Part shown: positions 34,574-45,486 of the stretch, piece by piece
Layout: each line of letters opens with the position of its first letter
Numbering within the stretch: position 1 is the stretch's first letter
NCBI GenBank assembly: GCA_002077045.2
Contig: KZ111144.1
Location: 1,213,865 to 1,277,864, forward strand
Reading direction: 5' to 3'
Source: Rachicladosporium sp. CCFEE 5018
Taxonomy: Eukaryota > Ascomycota > Dothideomycetes > Cladosporiales > Cladosporiaceae
Length of the DNA stretch: 64,000 nucleotides
The notes under the pieces: model-generated
The model's database searches: none
Seen by the model: only the letters and a program-made list of their open reading frames with translations
What the model was told of the DNA's origin: nothing
Position numbers and translations under genes: made by a program

Positions 34574-34673
34574 NNNNNNNNNNNNNNNNNNNNNNNNNNN
34601 NNNNNNNNNNNNNNNNNNNNNNNNNNNNNNNNNNNNNNNNNNNNNNNNNNNNNNNNNNNNNNNNNNNNNNNNN
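34574..34673. other. assembly gap (100 N)
   Basis: Exactly 100 Ns, the conventional length for a gap of unknown size. It cuts the minus-strand gene on its left and a plus-strand gene on its right, so the true distance and even the join between the two sides are unproven. Confidence 0.99.
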
Positions 34674-34897
34674 ACAACGAGAACTACGCCGGAGGTCAGC
34701 TCAGACTCGTGACGCCCATACCACTGGACATAATCCTATGGGCCTCGCCTCGCGGACCGGGTGAACGCAACCTCGCAGACACTGACTTTGTCACCAATGC
34801 CCTCGTCGAGCGCATGATGGTGATGACCAAGTTGCCCGAGTCTCTGCTTCGGACCTCCATGCCTTCGCTCACAACACCATCGGCGCCCTCGGAGTAA
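34674..34897 (+). CDS. C-terminal fragment of a plus-strand gene of unknown type, followed by a hairpin array
   Basis: The frame (codons from 34676) is open from the gap to TAA at 34895-34897, giving 73 residues that begin NENYAGGQLRLVTP and end TTPSAPSE. The first 55 residues look folded (hydrophobic LDIILW, then DFVTNALVERMMVMTKLP) and the tail is Ser/Thr/Pro-rich. No family is recognised. The hairpin array begins 39 bp after the stop in the same relative orientation as at the other array-bearing genes, which supports this being a real gene end. Confidence 0.45.
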
Positions 34898-34935
34898 TGG
34901 TGCGGCTGTTTCACTGTGTTGGATTTTCTTTTGAT

Positions 34936-35209
34936 GCCCTGGAGTAACGTCCACGGCTTGTTTCACATTTCTAATCAGTGCCCTGGAGTCACGTCCACGG
35001 CTGTTTTCACTTTTGATGCCCCGGAGTAACGTCCGCGGCTTGTTGTACCGTTCGTAGTAGTGCCCTGGAGTCACGTCCACGGCTTGTTTTGCTTTTGATG
35101 CCCCGGAGTAACGTCCGCGGCTTGTTGTACAGTACATAGCAGTGCCCCGGAGTAACGTCCGCGGCTTGTTGTACAGTACATAGCAGTGCCCCGGAGTAAC
35201 GTCCGCGGC
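34936..35209 (+). repeat. hairpin-repeat array 2 (seven units)
   Basis: Units start at 34936, 34980, 35018, 35062, 35100, 35144 and 35188, spaced 38 or 44 bp. On the + strand they read GCCC[TC]GGAGTMACGTCC[AG]CGGC. The variable stem pair is T-A in units 1, 2 and 4 and C-G in units 3, 5, 6 and 7. The last three units are separated by nearly identical spacers (TTGTACAGTACATAGCAGTG), which points to recent tandem copying. A truncated GATGCCCTA at about 35220 may be the remains of an eighth. Confidence 0.9.
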
Positions 35210-37078
35210 TTTTCGTCTTGATGCCCTATGTGAGTGAGTCACCATGTGCACGACCGGGCGATAACGAGTGGCTACGGTGTCAGTAGCAGGCTCCGTCCAA
35301 TGTCGTTGTACATAGAGAGTGTATTCATTGCATCTGGGAACACTGACTTAACCATATGGTATCCTTTTCACCCTTGACGCTCGTGGCCACAATCGCTGCT
35401 GAAATCTCTGAATCGAGCAATCCGCCCAGTCCAGCCATTCGCCAATTTTACCCGTCCAACGCAGCCGGTCGTCAATTGTACTGGCTCTGCCCAAGATGCC
35501 TTTATCAGGTACTAGGGCAGGTGAGGGCGAAGAGATCTGTAGATACAGAGAACTACACCTGGGGGCAGGAAGCGTGAGTTACTCAAGCCCGGAATTGGCA
35601 GGAGTCAGCGGCTTTCGAGAGGAGAACGTCGCTGCGGAGAGCGGCGCATGCCTTTGCAGGTAGTGTCAGTGTACCATGGCGCTGTGATGACTGCTGAAGC
35701 AGATGATGCAGCGCATAAGACAGCTTGCGGTGCTGGCCATCCACGCCACGCTGCCAGTGATGCCGGTGGACGACGACTTGGAAGAGATGGTGTGGCCATG
35801 GGGAGTATTGATATATTGTCGCAGCGGTTCGTCTGACCTGCTCTATGCCGGCGTACGAAAGAAAGTACTCGACATGGGGCGAAGGGCCATGGTAGTAGTT
35901 TCGCACGACACTCGAAATGAACCATAAGTCCACAGCATCAATTCCCTCTCCCTATAAAGCCATTAGCACAGTCACCTCGACCACCGTCGACGACCACCAC
36001 GAGTAAGGCCGCGTAGAAGAAGGCCTGCTTGTCAGGCCTTTGGCCTTTGGCCTTCGGGCTGCGGTGAGGATGAGGATGGGGTGGAGGTCGAGGACGAGGA
36101 CAAGGTCAAGCCCCAGAGCACCAGCGTGGACGTAGCCTGCGGTGCGAGCCATAATGGTACGATTCATGGGGTATCGTCAGAGTTGTGACGGCTATGTCGC
36201 TTGTGGAAGATGGCGAACTGTGGCTAAATGCATAGGATCATAGAACGTGAGCCAATTGCCAAGACGTGTCCTGGGCAGAGGGCTCTGCGGAATACTGCGA
36301 GTAGCTGCGTTCGAGGTGCCTTGAGTACGCTGCTACAAGAGTATGCTAGTGTAGGATCGAACCAACCAAGAGCAGTGTCGCGAGGTCGTTGGGAAAGTGA
36401 AGGCCTGGGAGAGTCTGTGGGACGGAAGAGAGTGAGAGAGTCGTTGAAATGTCCAAGGGGCGTAGTCGCTGCAACGGCCAAGTCCACTGTGAGATGCGAA
36501 GTCGTCAAAATGGCAGCACGCTGAGGATAGCCGATAACTGCCGTACAGGTCCAGCTGCGGCATGATGATTGCGTTGTAGTGGCGTGTGTAGTCCAGGTGC
36601 CGCGGGGATCCGTCTGGAATCCATCGAGGATACGTGTAAAGACCAGAGTGGACCTGGTCGTCATCTCGACGGCCCTCGATCAGCGCGTTCTTGTAGGTTG
36701 GTTCACAAGTACCTTCCAACAGTGTAGAGCAAAGTTGAAAACCAGCGGGGAGGTGCGCGTTGAGTACCTGCCATTGCCAGTTGTCGACGTCTATGTATCC
36801 GAGAGCTGTGATTCCGACAGCGCGATGCTTCCATTCAACACCTACTCCATCGACACATGATGCCGCATCTCTACCTCACGCCACACGGTAGGTGAAGCTG
36901 GACCTAGCCGAGTTCGCAATACGATCTTGGTGAATGGGACAGAACAGCGCTCAATGTTGCTACCATGTCTATAGTGAGAGCTACAGACACCATCAAGCCA
37001 CCTCGCCGACACCCAAGATCAAGTAGCCACACTCCGCAGCATCTCGACGACAAGGGACATCAGGCATCAAGACGATAA
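35210..37078. other. non-coding or unrecognised stretch
   Basis: A + frame at about 35703-35927 (74 codons, MMQRIRQLAVLAI...) looks mildly protein-like but has no known motif or context. The remainder shows no supportable gene. Confidence 0.35.
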
Positions 37079-37257
37079 GCCGCGGACGTGACTCCGGGGC
37101 ATCAGAAAAACAGCAAAGCAAGCAAACAACAAAAAACAAGCCGCGGACGTTACTCCGGGGCATCAAGAAAATAGCAAAGCAAGCAAACAAGCCGTGGACG
37201 TTACTCCAGGGCATCAAGGCAAGAAAACAAAGCAAGCCGTGGACGTTACTCCAAGAC
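37079..37257 (-). repeat. hairpin-repeat array 3 (four units, last one degenerate), 3' of the CCCH/Zn2Cys6 gene
   Basis: Units start at 37079, 37140, 37191 and 37236. The variable pair is C-G, C-G, T-A, T-A. The unit nearest the gene (37236) has a damaged right arm (CCAAGAC). The array ends 16 bp after the stop codon of the gene at 37274. Spacers contain AGCAAAGCAAGCAAACAA, also found in arrays 1 and 5. Confidence 0.88.
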
Positions 37258-37273
37258 ACTCGTTCGAAACAAC

Positions 37274-38829
37274 TCATTCCTCCTCCTCATAGTAGTCGAG
37301 AGACTGCTCATCGTACGCAGCCTTCTCCTTGCCAAAATTGTCGACGGCGACTGCGTCACTGATGTCGACATCCATGCCATCGGGCTGCTGCGCGCGGGAT
37401 AGATCCTCGGTGGCGGTGTCCGTGCGAGTCTTCTTCAAGGCTGGCTCGTTGTCGTCAGCTTGTGGCTCGCCCTGGTTGCCGAGCCCAAGTGCAGCTGTCG
37501 CTCGCTGACGCGCAGTTAGCCCACGCTTCTTCGCGGGCGGCGCTTGCTGATGCTGCTGCTGCTGCTGCGCTTGCTGTTGCTGCTGCTGCTGCTGGGTCGA
37601 AGTGACAGTGGGAGCTGCCATCATCGCCCGTGGACCGCTTGGAGGACCGCTTGGAGCACTCGAAGCAGACGTGCCGAAATCTGTCACCCAAGCCCGGTGG
37701 CCAGTGCTGCTAATCGCATCACATCCGATGCATTGCCCTATTCCACCAGGCTGATAGTAGTACGTATACTTAGCGCCCGAAGCATGCGTATTGGTCCGCT
37801 GCAAGACTTCACCGTCATACGGATCAGCAGCTGGCTGTGGTGGCGGAGGGGGAACACGAAGCATCAACGCGGGGGCGGGCGCTAGGCTCGACACTGGAGC
37901 CGGGGTGTAGCTTGGCTGATGAGCCATGGGAAAGCGCGGCGGAGGAGGCGGCCAGTAGCTCCCTGCTGGAGCATTCGAGGCATTCGGTCCCAGAGCCGGA
38001 GCGAAGCCTGATACCGGAGCTTGACCAAAGCTCGAGGCGGGGAGCTGGCCGTAGCTCGAGGGGGCTGGCACCGGAAGAAAGCTCGATGCTGGACCCGGGG
38101 TGAAGCGCGGTGCTGGACCAGGGGGGAAGCGGCCAGCGGCTTGCGGCGGGACATTGTACTGGCTTGGGCCAGGAGCAGTCGGTGCTACGGCCCGGTTGTA
38201 CTTGTTCTCCCGCTGCGTCGGTCCAGGAGGCTTCAGATACGCCCGAGGACGAGCGCGCACGTCTGCGGGAAGCCAGTCTTCCTCGTCCAAGACTTCCTGC
38301 AGCGTCATACCCTGCCAATTGTCGCAGAGGTTGCTCAGAGGCATGGGCTTGGGTACGACCGGAGTCTCGTCCCAGGACTTGTCTTCCGCACGAGTCTTGT
38401 GCCTGTGCTCCCACTCCTGCAGGGTGAAATCCGGCTCTCTCCTCATCACCAGACTCCAAGTCCCGTGGTTCCTATTTGACGACTTCGGAACATTACACGT
38501 CGCATTGCCAAGGAAATGGCGGCACCCCGAGCAGGGATCGTTCGCGCGAGGACGGTCCTTCTTGTCGCACTGTCATCTGTCAATCTAGCTGATACCACAG
38601 TCGTACGGCCGCGACATACCTTCAAGCCTCGATTGAGGCAGCGCTCGCAGATCACGCCCATCCTCATCCACTCATCGTCGACCGGCAGGCTTGCATGCTC
38701 AGGCAACGGCTGCATCGCCGGGTCGACATTTGCATGGTGCAGGCCATTGCACCCCTCCCCATTCATGCACTCTCCCCTCGGCCATTTCGTGCACGCCCTT
38801 CTCTGCGAATTCACATCGTCGCGTTCCAT
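37274..38829 (-). CDS. CCCH zinc finger plus Zn(II)2Cys6-like cluster protein with polyQ tract
   Basis: Two exons, 38829-38620 and 38569-37274, about 501 aa. The 50-bp intron (GTATGT donor) ends at GACAG just before the codon for Cys71, and splicing completes a zinc cluster: C61-x2-C64-x6-C71-x11-C83-x2-C86-x8-C95, the spacing of fungal Zn2Cys6 DNA-binding domains. Before it lies a CCCH finger, C13-x7-C21-x5-C27-x3-H31. A Pro/Ala-rich region follows, then YYYQPGGIGQCIGC, two Gln runs, a basic KKRGLTARQR and an acidic C-terminus (DYYEEEE). The layout suggests a nuclear transcription regulator or RNA-binding protein. The start Met is the first in frame before the CCCH finger. A hairpin array follows directly. 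Confidence 0.75.
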
Positions 38830-41568
38830 TGTTGCGATTGCTGCCGTTGCGTTTACGTCGAGAGTCGAGAGAGTATACTTGCAGTCTTATTATGCTGCGA
38901 ATACTTTCTCCGCGTCTAGACATGGATTTGAGTCGCGATGGCGCGAGAGCACGCTAGCCTGTTGCGGAAGTTGCGCCGCAGTGCTACATCGATCATACTT
39001 CCTCGACCACCAATATGGCTGACCCATTGTAATAGCATTTCGCTCATCCGTCGCAGTCTCAATTGCCGTGACCTATTGACCGGTACGCCAGACGATACCT
39101 CACCATTCCGACCCTACACTTTTCACCAATTGCCAATCCACTACAAGGCTCTACATACGCCTCGAAATCCGTCACTCGCACTCTGTCGCCAACGCAGCAT
39201 AGTTTGCGATCACTGCATGGTCGCCAGATTTCCACTCTTGACAAGGAACGAGAAGCTTGCAAATTTGCATCACCTTGCCCTCCAAGCAGTACTCTGAGCA
39301 GTCCCTCGAGCACTGCGACCACCGCAAAGCTACGCTTTGGTTCGTGATCAATGATGTCTATCACCGTGGAGAGCACGACAGCAAATGTGAAAGGAGCTTC
39401 GACCGCACGCTACCCAATGGGTCAATTTCATGACGAGCGGCATTATCGTTCAGTAGCGTGAGTTCCTGGAGTCAATCGCTATACCCAAGAGAAATCTGGA
39501 GCGAGGACGGTGCATGAAAGCGGGAGCTGCACGAGAGGAGCGCGACACTTCGAGCTGATGTGTGCCTCTCGCTGAAACGAGGATGATGCGCACCGTCTTG
39601 GCCGTGTATTAATCGCGCTGCTAGATCGTGGGTACACTAGCTTCATACAACTGAATACTTTAGCCACGCAACTTCGGCCATCTCATTCTTGCTTTTCCCA
39701 GCACTCAGCTCTATCGCTGGCATGCATGTCACTTGCAGAAACCAAAATGTTCGACGCCGCTGTGCGCCCGCCTCTCCCTCGCCATCTAATCTTGAGGTAC
39801 TCGTCCTCAGTATGGCTTCAAGCAGCCAGTATGCGTCCGTCGCCCTGCGTGAAGCGGACTTGGTCTTCCTGAGTAAGTTCAAGTGCTTGAAACGGGCATT
39901 TCTTCGATCGCCGTGCAAGTCCTATACTTCTGCTCTCCTTGCTGTCCATGTTCGATTCCGATGAGCTCATCCGCCACTGTTCATGTCGAAGCACTTCGGC
40001 ATCTATCCCGCCCCTAGACCTGCACATGCTCGCATGATTACGATCAGATAACAGATTCACAGTCATCGCCGCCATAGCGTCTACAGGAGGGTGGTATATG
40101 CGCTTCTTTTCGGCAATCCGACCTTCGTCTGCATCACCCTCGTGTGCACCTCTGTCCTCGAGGTCTGCTCTGCTCCACGGCAAGATGCTTATACGCAGCA
40201 CTGGTCATGTATCCACCGTCAAGGTCTCTACCCGTTGCTCGGACAAATAACAGTGGTTCTTTGGTGCGCCTGCGATGGCAGTGTGTATGCCCGCTTTCGC
40301 ACATTCGGCGTGACTGCGACGAGATTGCCCTTCAGACCGCTGAGATCAAGCTGCACCGGGTGGACTGGAGCATCGAGGCGTCAGGGCCGGCAATGCTGGA
40401 CGTGAGGGTGACAAGGACTTCTGACCATGAGGTGAGCGCAGTGCGCGGCATAGACGTCACATCGCGACGATAAAGGGACGCGAATTAACAAGTGCACATT
40501 CGCAAAGCAAGTGTTTTCCGCTACAGCCACGGTGCTAGGCTGCTCACGATATGCGGAGCAGGAAATTTGAGCTTATCATCAGACCACAGCGATACAATCA
40601 CTACTGACCGAAATGACCACAAACTCATCCGCAGAGGAAGTGGCGCAGTGGGAATGGGCACAACAACGCAGCTGTGTGCAGCCGACGTGCTCGATGAAGC
40701 AGACGTAGCTAGTGCTGCCCTCACGAGCATTAGAGGCCAAGACGGGCCGCACACGGCCAAAAGGAGAGGGTATCTCTGCCATCGCGCTGGTGTAGTGTTA
40801 GTACATGATGAGGGAAGGGAGTTCTAGCCAGACCTACCGGAATCGAACCGCGGATCTCAACATGACCTTGTATACAAGTGCTGCGCATTACCCCTGTGCT
40901 ACGACGGCCTGTTGGATGATTGAAAAAATCGTCGTAGATTATAATAACTCATTCAGGGAGAAGTCCCAGGTTCTGCAAAACACATCAAGACGTCACAACG
41001 CACACTGTGTGGAACGGTGCATGTACATCACCTCCCACTTTAGCACCCGGTGTCACCTCAAGTTCAGGGAATTTCGAATGAATAATAACCCCGCGGGACT
41101 GTCAGTCCACGCTCTCGCATACCCCACTGCTGTGCGGGAGTGACCTTATCCGTCAGTAGAAAGCGTGCCCACATCAGCCGTGTAAGGTCCGATAGCTCCT
41201 GGAACCTGTCCGTTATGCAGTATGATGCATGAGGGAGAACGTATATTGTAAAAACATGTACATTTGTGCCTCCCAGTCTCGACTTCGACTCGACTTGAAG
41301 CCCACCGTCATGCCAATGATGGTGCTGCACGTCTACACTACTACGTCGGTCAATATAGTCATGTCTCCTGACAACCATACATCCACATCGACCGCCGATG
41401 CACTTCGAGACATGCTTATTGAGCAAGGACTACATATGGAATGAGACGAGTCACGCGGACACGAAGACAGGGAAAAGAGGTGCATGGTCTGATTACGATA
41501 TGTAATCTTGAACACGCCAGGCGAGCGCTGCACTCCTGCGCATCGACCGGCGGAACCCAAACACAGTA
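38830..41568. other. gene-poor stretch
   Basis: I recognise no protein family in either strand. The left end is the presumed promoter of the zinc-cluster gene. A tRNA-like sequence at 40828-40911 is listed separately. Frames near 39.7-40.5 kb have no familiar motif. Confidence 0.4.
40828..40911 (-). tRNA. tRNA-like sequence, anticodon TGT (Thr), probably degenerate
   Basis: On the minus strand the acceptor CAGGCC/GGTCTG pairs at six positions, a D-loop-like AGGGGTAAT is present, the anticodon stem CAGCA/TGTTG encloses C32-T33-TGT-A37 (anticodon 40874-40876) with a possible short intron, and the T loop TTCGATT is canonical. The T stem has two mismatches, the first base would be C, and no T run follows. 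It may be a tRNA pseudogene. Confidence 0.35.
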
Positions 41569-41803
41569 GCCGTGGACGCTACTCCAGGGCACCAAGACGA
41601 AAAGCCACGGAAGTGACTCCTGGGCATCGAGAGAACAAGAAGCAAGCCGCGGAAGTGACTCCGGGGCATCGAAACAACAAAAAACAGCAAGCCGTGGACG
41701 TTACTCCAGGGCATCGAGACAACAAGAAACAGCGAGCCGTGGACATTACTCCAGGGCACTTCAACAAAGCAACCTCAGCAGCCGTGGACGTAACTCCAGG
41801 GCA
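41569..41803 (-). repeat. hairpin-repeat array 4 (six units), 3' of the 472-aa gene
   Basis: Units start at 41569, 41605, 41647, 41692, 41737 and 41782. The variable pair is T-A except at 41647 (C-G) and at 41605, where four bases differ (GCCACGG...CCTGGGC) and the pair is lost: the only exception among 28 units. The array ends 99 bp after the gene's stop at 41903. Spacings (36, 42, 45, 45, 45) are all multiples of three, unlike most other arrays. Confidence 0.88.
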
Positions 41804-41902
41804 CTCTACCATGATTGACCTCCCAATTCGACTCGACATTGACCTGAGCCGAGCAGAACAGCGGCAGTGAGTTCCAGGCGTATCGGCGGCCAGGCGAGAG
41901 CT

Positions 41903-43409
41903 TTACGAGCGACCAATCGCCTTGGAATCGAGTCTCATGAGCGACACCATCCCGTTGTAGAACTGCGTTGCGTCGCCCATGTTGAGCGATGCGTCCGAGT
42001 GGCGGTTGATGGCGCCGTATTCACGCAACGCTTTGGCGACTTGGCCATTGCGCTCAGTGACCGTTTTCTGCCAGCGCAGGAGCGTTGCCTTGAAGTCAAG
42101 GTCCTCCTTCCTGCAACGCATCACCCAATTGGTGAGGCCTTCGAACGTCGGCTTGGTCTCCTCGACGTCGGGCCATCCTTCGCAGCCATACAACGTACGC
42201 TCGTTCCTCTTGGCGCGCACGAGCAAGACGTACTGTTCACACACCCTAGGCAGGTGTAGGCCGAGTTGATCGGGGGAAAGGATTTCCTCCCAGACGTTGA
42301 CATCTGGAGCAATCGATTGCGTTGGCGCTGGCAGCTGCGCATCCCGGTAGGTGCGCTCGGAACGAGGCTCCTCCGCAAGCTCCTCCACAGGCGACTGCGA
42401 GGTCGACTGGTCGACCGATGATGGCGAGATCGAGGCTTCTTTCATCACCGCGGTCAACAATGGCTCCGGGTCGCTCGCTGCTGCTTCGGCTTCTGCTTCC
42501 GACAACACGCGCTTAGCTTCCTCGAGCGCCTCCTTCGCCCTTTCTCGTGCCGCGGTCCTCTCATCGACGATATCCTCTGGACCGCCAAACATCTTGTAAC
42601 TGCGGCCGACGCTCATGTACGCCGGTCCCACCGTCTCACCAATGCCTTGCGTGGGGATGCGCCTCTCAGGCAGGGCGTGACCAGCATGCAGCAAAGAAAG
42701 CAACCCGTGACCCTGCCGGACCAGGGTATCTGACGTGGCCGGTATCTTCGTCATGTCCACCTCCTCCTTCTTCACCTTCGAGTGCTTATCCTCGTCCTCG
42801 AACTCGACCCAGTTCGTTTCGTCGAACGATATGAGCTCACGCTCTCCCTCCTCGGTCATCCTGCCGAACCGCCGCATTATGGCGTCCGGATCGCCCTCCT
42901 CTGGACTGCATGTTAGCACTGGGTCAGGTCATGATGCAGATACCGCGCGGGAGCATTACGTTGGCACACACTTTGCAGCATCTCCTCCTGGCCGGCCAGG
43001 GACTCGCGGAGCGCTGCCACGGTCGAAATCAGGACCGGACGTCCTTGCTGCGCCAGCTCTAGCTTGACGCGATTTTCGTCGAGCTTGCTGGTGTCGTTCT
43101 TCCGCAGGCCGGGCTTGAGGCGAAGGAGTTCCTCCTCAGCCGCGACCTTGCCCTCCAATTCGACATTCTCGGCCGCGCACCTCCTCTGCTCGGCGACAGC
43201 CTACTCTTTGTCAGATTTGGAACATATTGCCGCGCATACGGACGAGTTACCTCGTCGTACTCTCCCCTTTCGTACATGTAGCGACATGCCGGACACCCCA
43301 TGGTGAAGTCCGGGTGCTGGCACAGTACGCTACAGTCCTCGAACATTTGACGAGACATTTTGCGGTAGTCGTTCGTGTAGAGGGAGCGGAAATCGGTCAA
43401 GATAGTCAA
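41903..43409 (-). CDS. Cys-motif/coiled-coil protein, about 472 aa
   Basis: Three exons: 43409-43251, 43200-42944 and 42905-41903. Introns are 50 bp (GTAACT donor, CTGAC branch, TAG) and 38 bp (GTATCT donor, GCTAAC branch, CAG); both keep the frame and are conserved in the left-edge copy (1-582). Residues 26-42 carry C-x3-C-x8-C-x2-C, a likely zinc knuckle. Residues 54-140 and about 250-290 (ERAKEALEEAKRVLSEAEAEA) are charged helices, probably coiled coils. The C-terminal 110 residues (LPRVCEQYVLLVRAKRN... onward) appear folded. No family recognised and no catalytic motif seen. A hairpin array follows the stop, and the GIY-YIG/C2H2 gene lies next upstream on the same strand in both blocks. 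Confidence 0.65.
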
Positions 43410-45486
43410 AAGTCACGTTGCGATCTAATATTAAGATATCATTCGAATTTGTTGGAGGATAACATGCATGTACGTGCGCGTGCAACCACCCGCTCGGGCC
43501 GGCACGCTTAAGCGAAGCTGGAGCACGCTATACGCGTCCGTTCAGATTAACTTTCAAGTTGGGAGCCATGTATCAAGTGATCTTGGTAGTTATGGTGCGC
43601 AAGGGTCACTGATTGTGGGTCGGTTGAAGGGCTACGGGTCGAAGCCCATGGTTATCGCTACTTCGCGAGCCACTGCTGCCTGTAGACCGCTACGTGAGCT
43701 AACGCATTCCCATACATTCCCCATACCCAGTGGAAAGCAATACTCTTCAAGTCTAGTTCTGACAGCATGACGCCTCGATCGATGCGATCACACCTCCGCC
43801 AGTGAATTTTGCCCATGTACATCAGCAATAATATCGTGCCGTGCTCGACAGCGATCGACCGTTCGTCAGGCATGATCGCAGCAGGTACGCTTGCACTCGG
43901 TCAATACCATGTAGCTTCAAGGTCTCAGTGCCCAGTGAGGTGTGGCCGCAACGACGCGTGTCGATGTTACGAGCTTGTGCAGCATAATCACTGACCTGGC
44001 AACGCACGAGAACGTGTGTTGTCACACTGCGTTGTGGTGATACGGTATCGAGTTGTTGCTGCCACCGGGCGAAAGCTCTGCATTTTCCGAGCCGGTGCAT
44101 ACGATTGGGGTCTTGATGATTGCGACGCAGGCTAGTGCTTCCTCATCTCAGCAGCTGCTGTCAAAGCGGCACGTTACGTATGAGGGTGGGTCCATGGTGG
44201 TTAGACGCAGCTCGCCGCATTTAGAAGACGTCCAAGATCCGCGGAAGTACGCTGCTTCGTCCGAACCAAAGTGCATGATGTTTGCGTGCCCGCAAGCTGA
44301 CGAGTCGCAACGGGCAAAGGCAGCTTCCCTGTCACGGGGTGATCCCATGCATGCCGCATAGACTGATCTCCTGGCCGGCCCGGTCACTATGTCCACTGCG
44401 CCGCCATATCCAGTCCGCCGCCATGTCCACTGCGCCGCCGTATTCCCTGCGCCGCCAGGCTTGTTCATCCACAGCAGCCGACTGCCGATCCACTCACAAT
44501 GACGAGTCGTGCTTGTAGTGCGCGACAACGGCGTCTTTCTTGAGCCGAATTACCTTCCAAGCGTGATGGTAGACCGAAAAGAGCTACCAGTGGCTGCGGC
44601 GCTCGGTTGCATCCTTGTACATACTCCTTGCGCAGCTCGTTGGTGGGCCGTACGGGTGTGAGATGCGCGAGGTTGCCTAGATACCAGGAACACAACGCGT
44701 CCATTTCTTGTTCACCCCTCCACAGTCACCAAAGCTATCGCACAGCTTACTGGTACCCTTGCCTGTCCAGCATCGTCGTTAGTCCAGAGGTCCTGTTGTC
44801 CCTGCGCGGACATGAACCGACTACGCCTTAGCGTAGCGCTCGAGCCGTTACCAGTAAGAGACGTGGCTGGGTACATCGCGCAAAGATGGTTTGGGATGAT
44901 ATGGGTCGATCATCGCCATTCCTGAATCCATGTTTTCGTGTGGACACCCGGGCTTCCGCAGCAAGGCCGCGAGCGCAAACAGGCCTGAGACTGTGGGTGT
45001 GTCATGCGTGTGTCGTGAGGGACATGGGACGGCGGAGTAGTGCAAGATACAACTGTACATGTGAGAAGGTACGGAGGTACTTACACTCAGTCGTCGCGGC
45101 TAAATCCACCGTGTCAGCTTTGAGGAAGCGCCACTCCACCAAAAGCACATTCTCACGAAGAACGCAGTATCACCATCGCACCACACCGCAGGCAGATGTC
45201 GATGCCTTTGTAATAACACAATAGTATACGCTCTATCGAACGGCTAAATCAGAATTTGCCCATACGTATCGACCGCGCTGCAATTTCGTTAGAAGGTTGT
45301 TGTTGACTTCTCTCAGGTCGCCATACCAGAGGCGCATCGCAGTCACGGCAGCTTCGCGACTTGACACGATCGACGAGTCGCATACGGTTAACAACAGAGG
45401 AGAGTACTGAGAGGTCGAGACGGCGCGAACTGTCATATACAATGTATATCCAATCGCTACGCCAAAAGCCGAAGATCTGATGGACT
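43410..45486. other. intergenic stretch, A' copy of 583-2659
   Basis: Aligns with block A in order and orientation with many substitutions and indels. No frame is conserved in both copies, and no domain is recognised. The left end holds the presumed promoter of the 472-aa gene. Confidence 0.5.
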
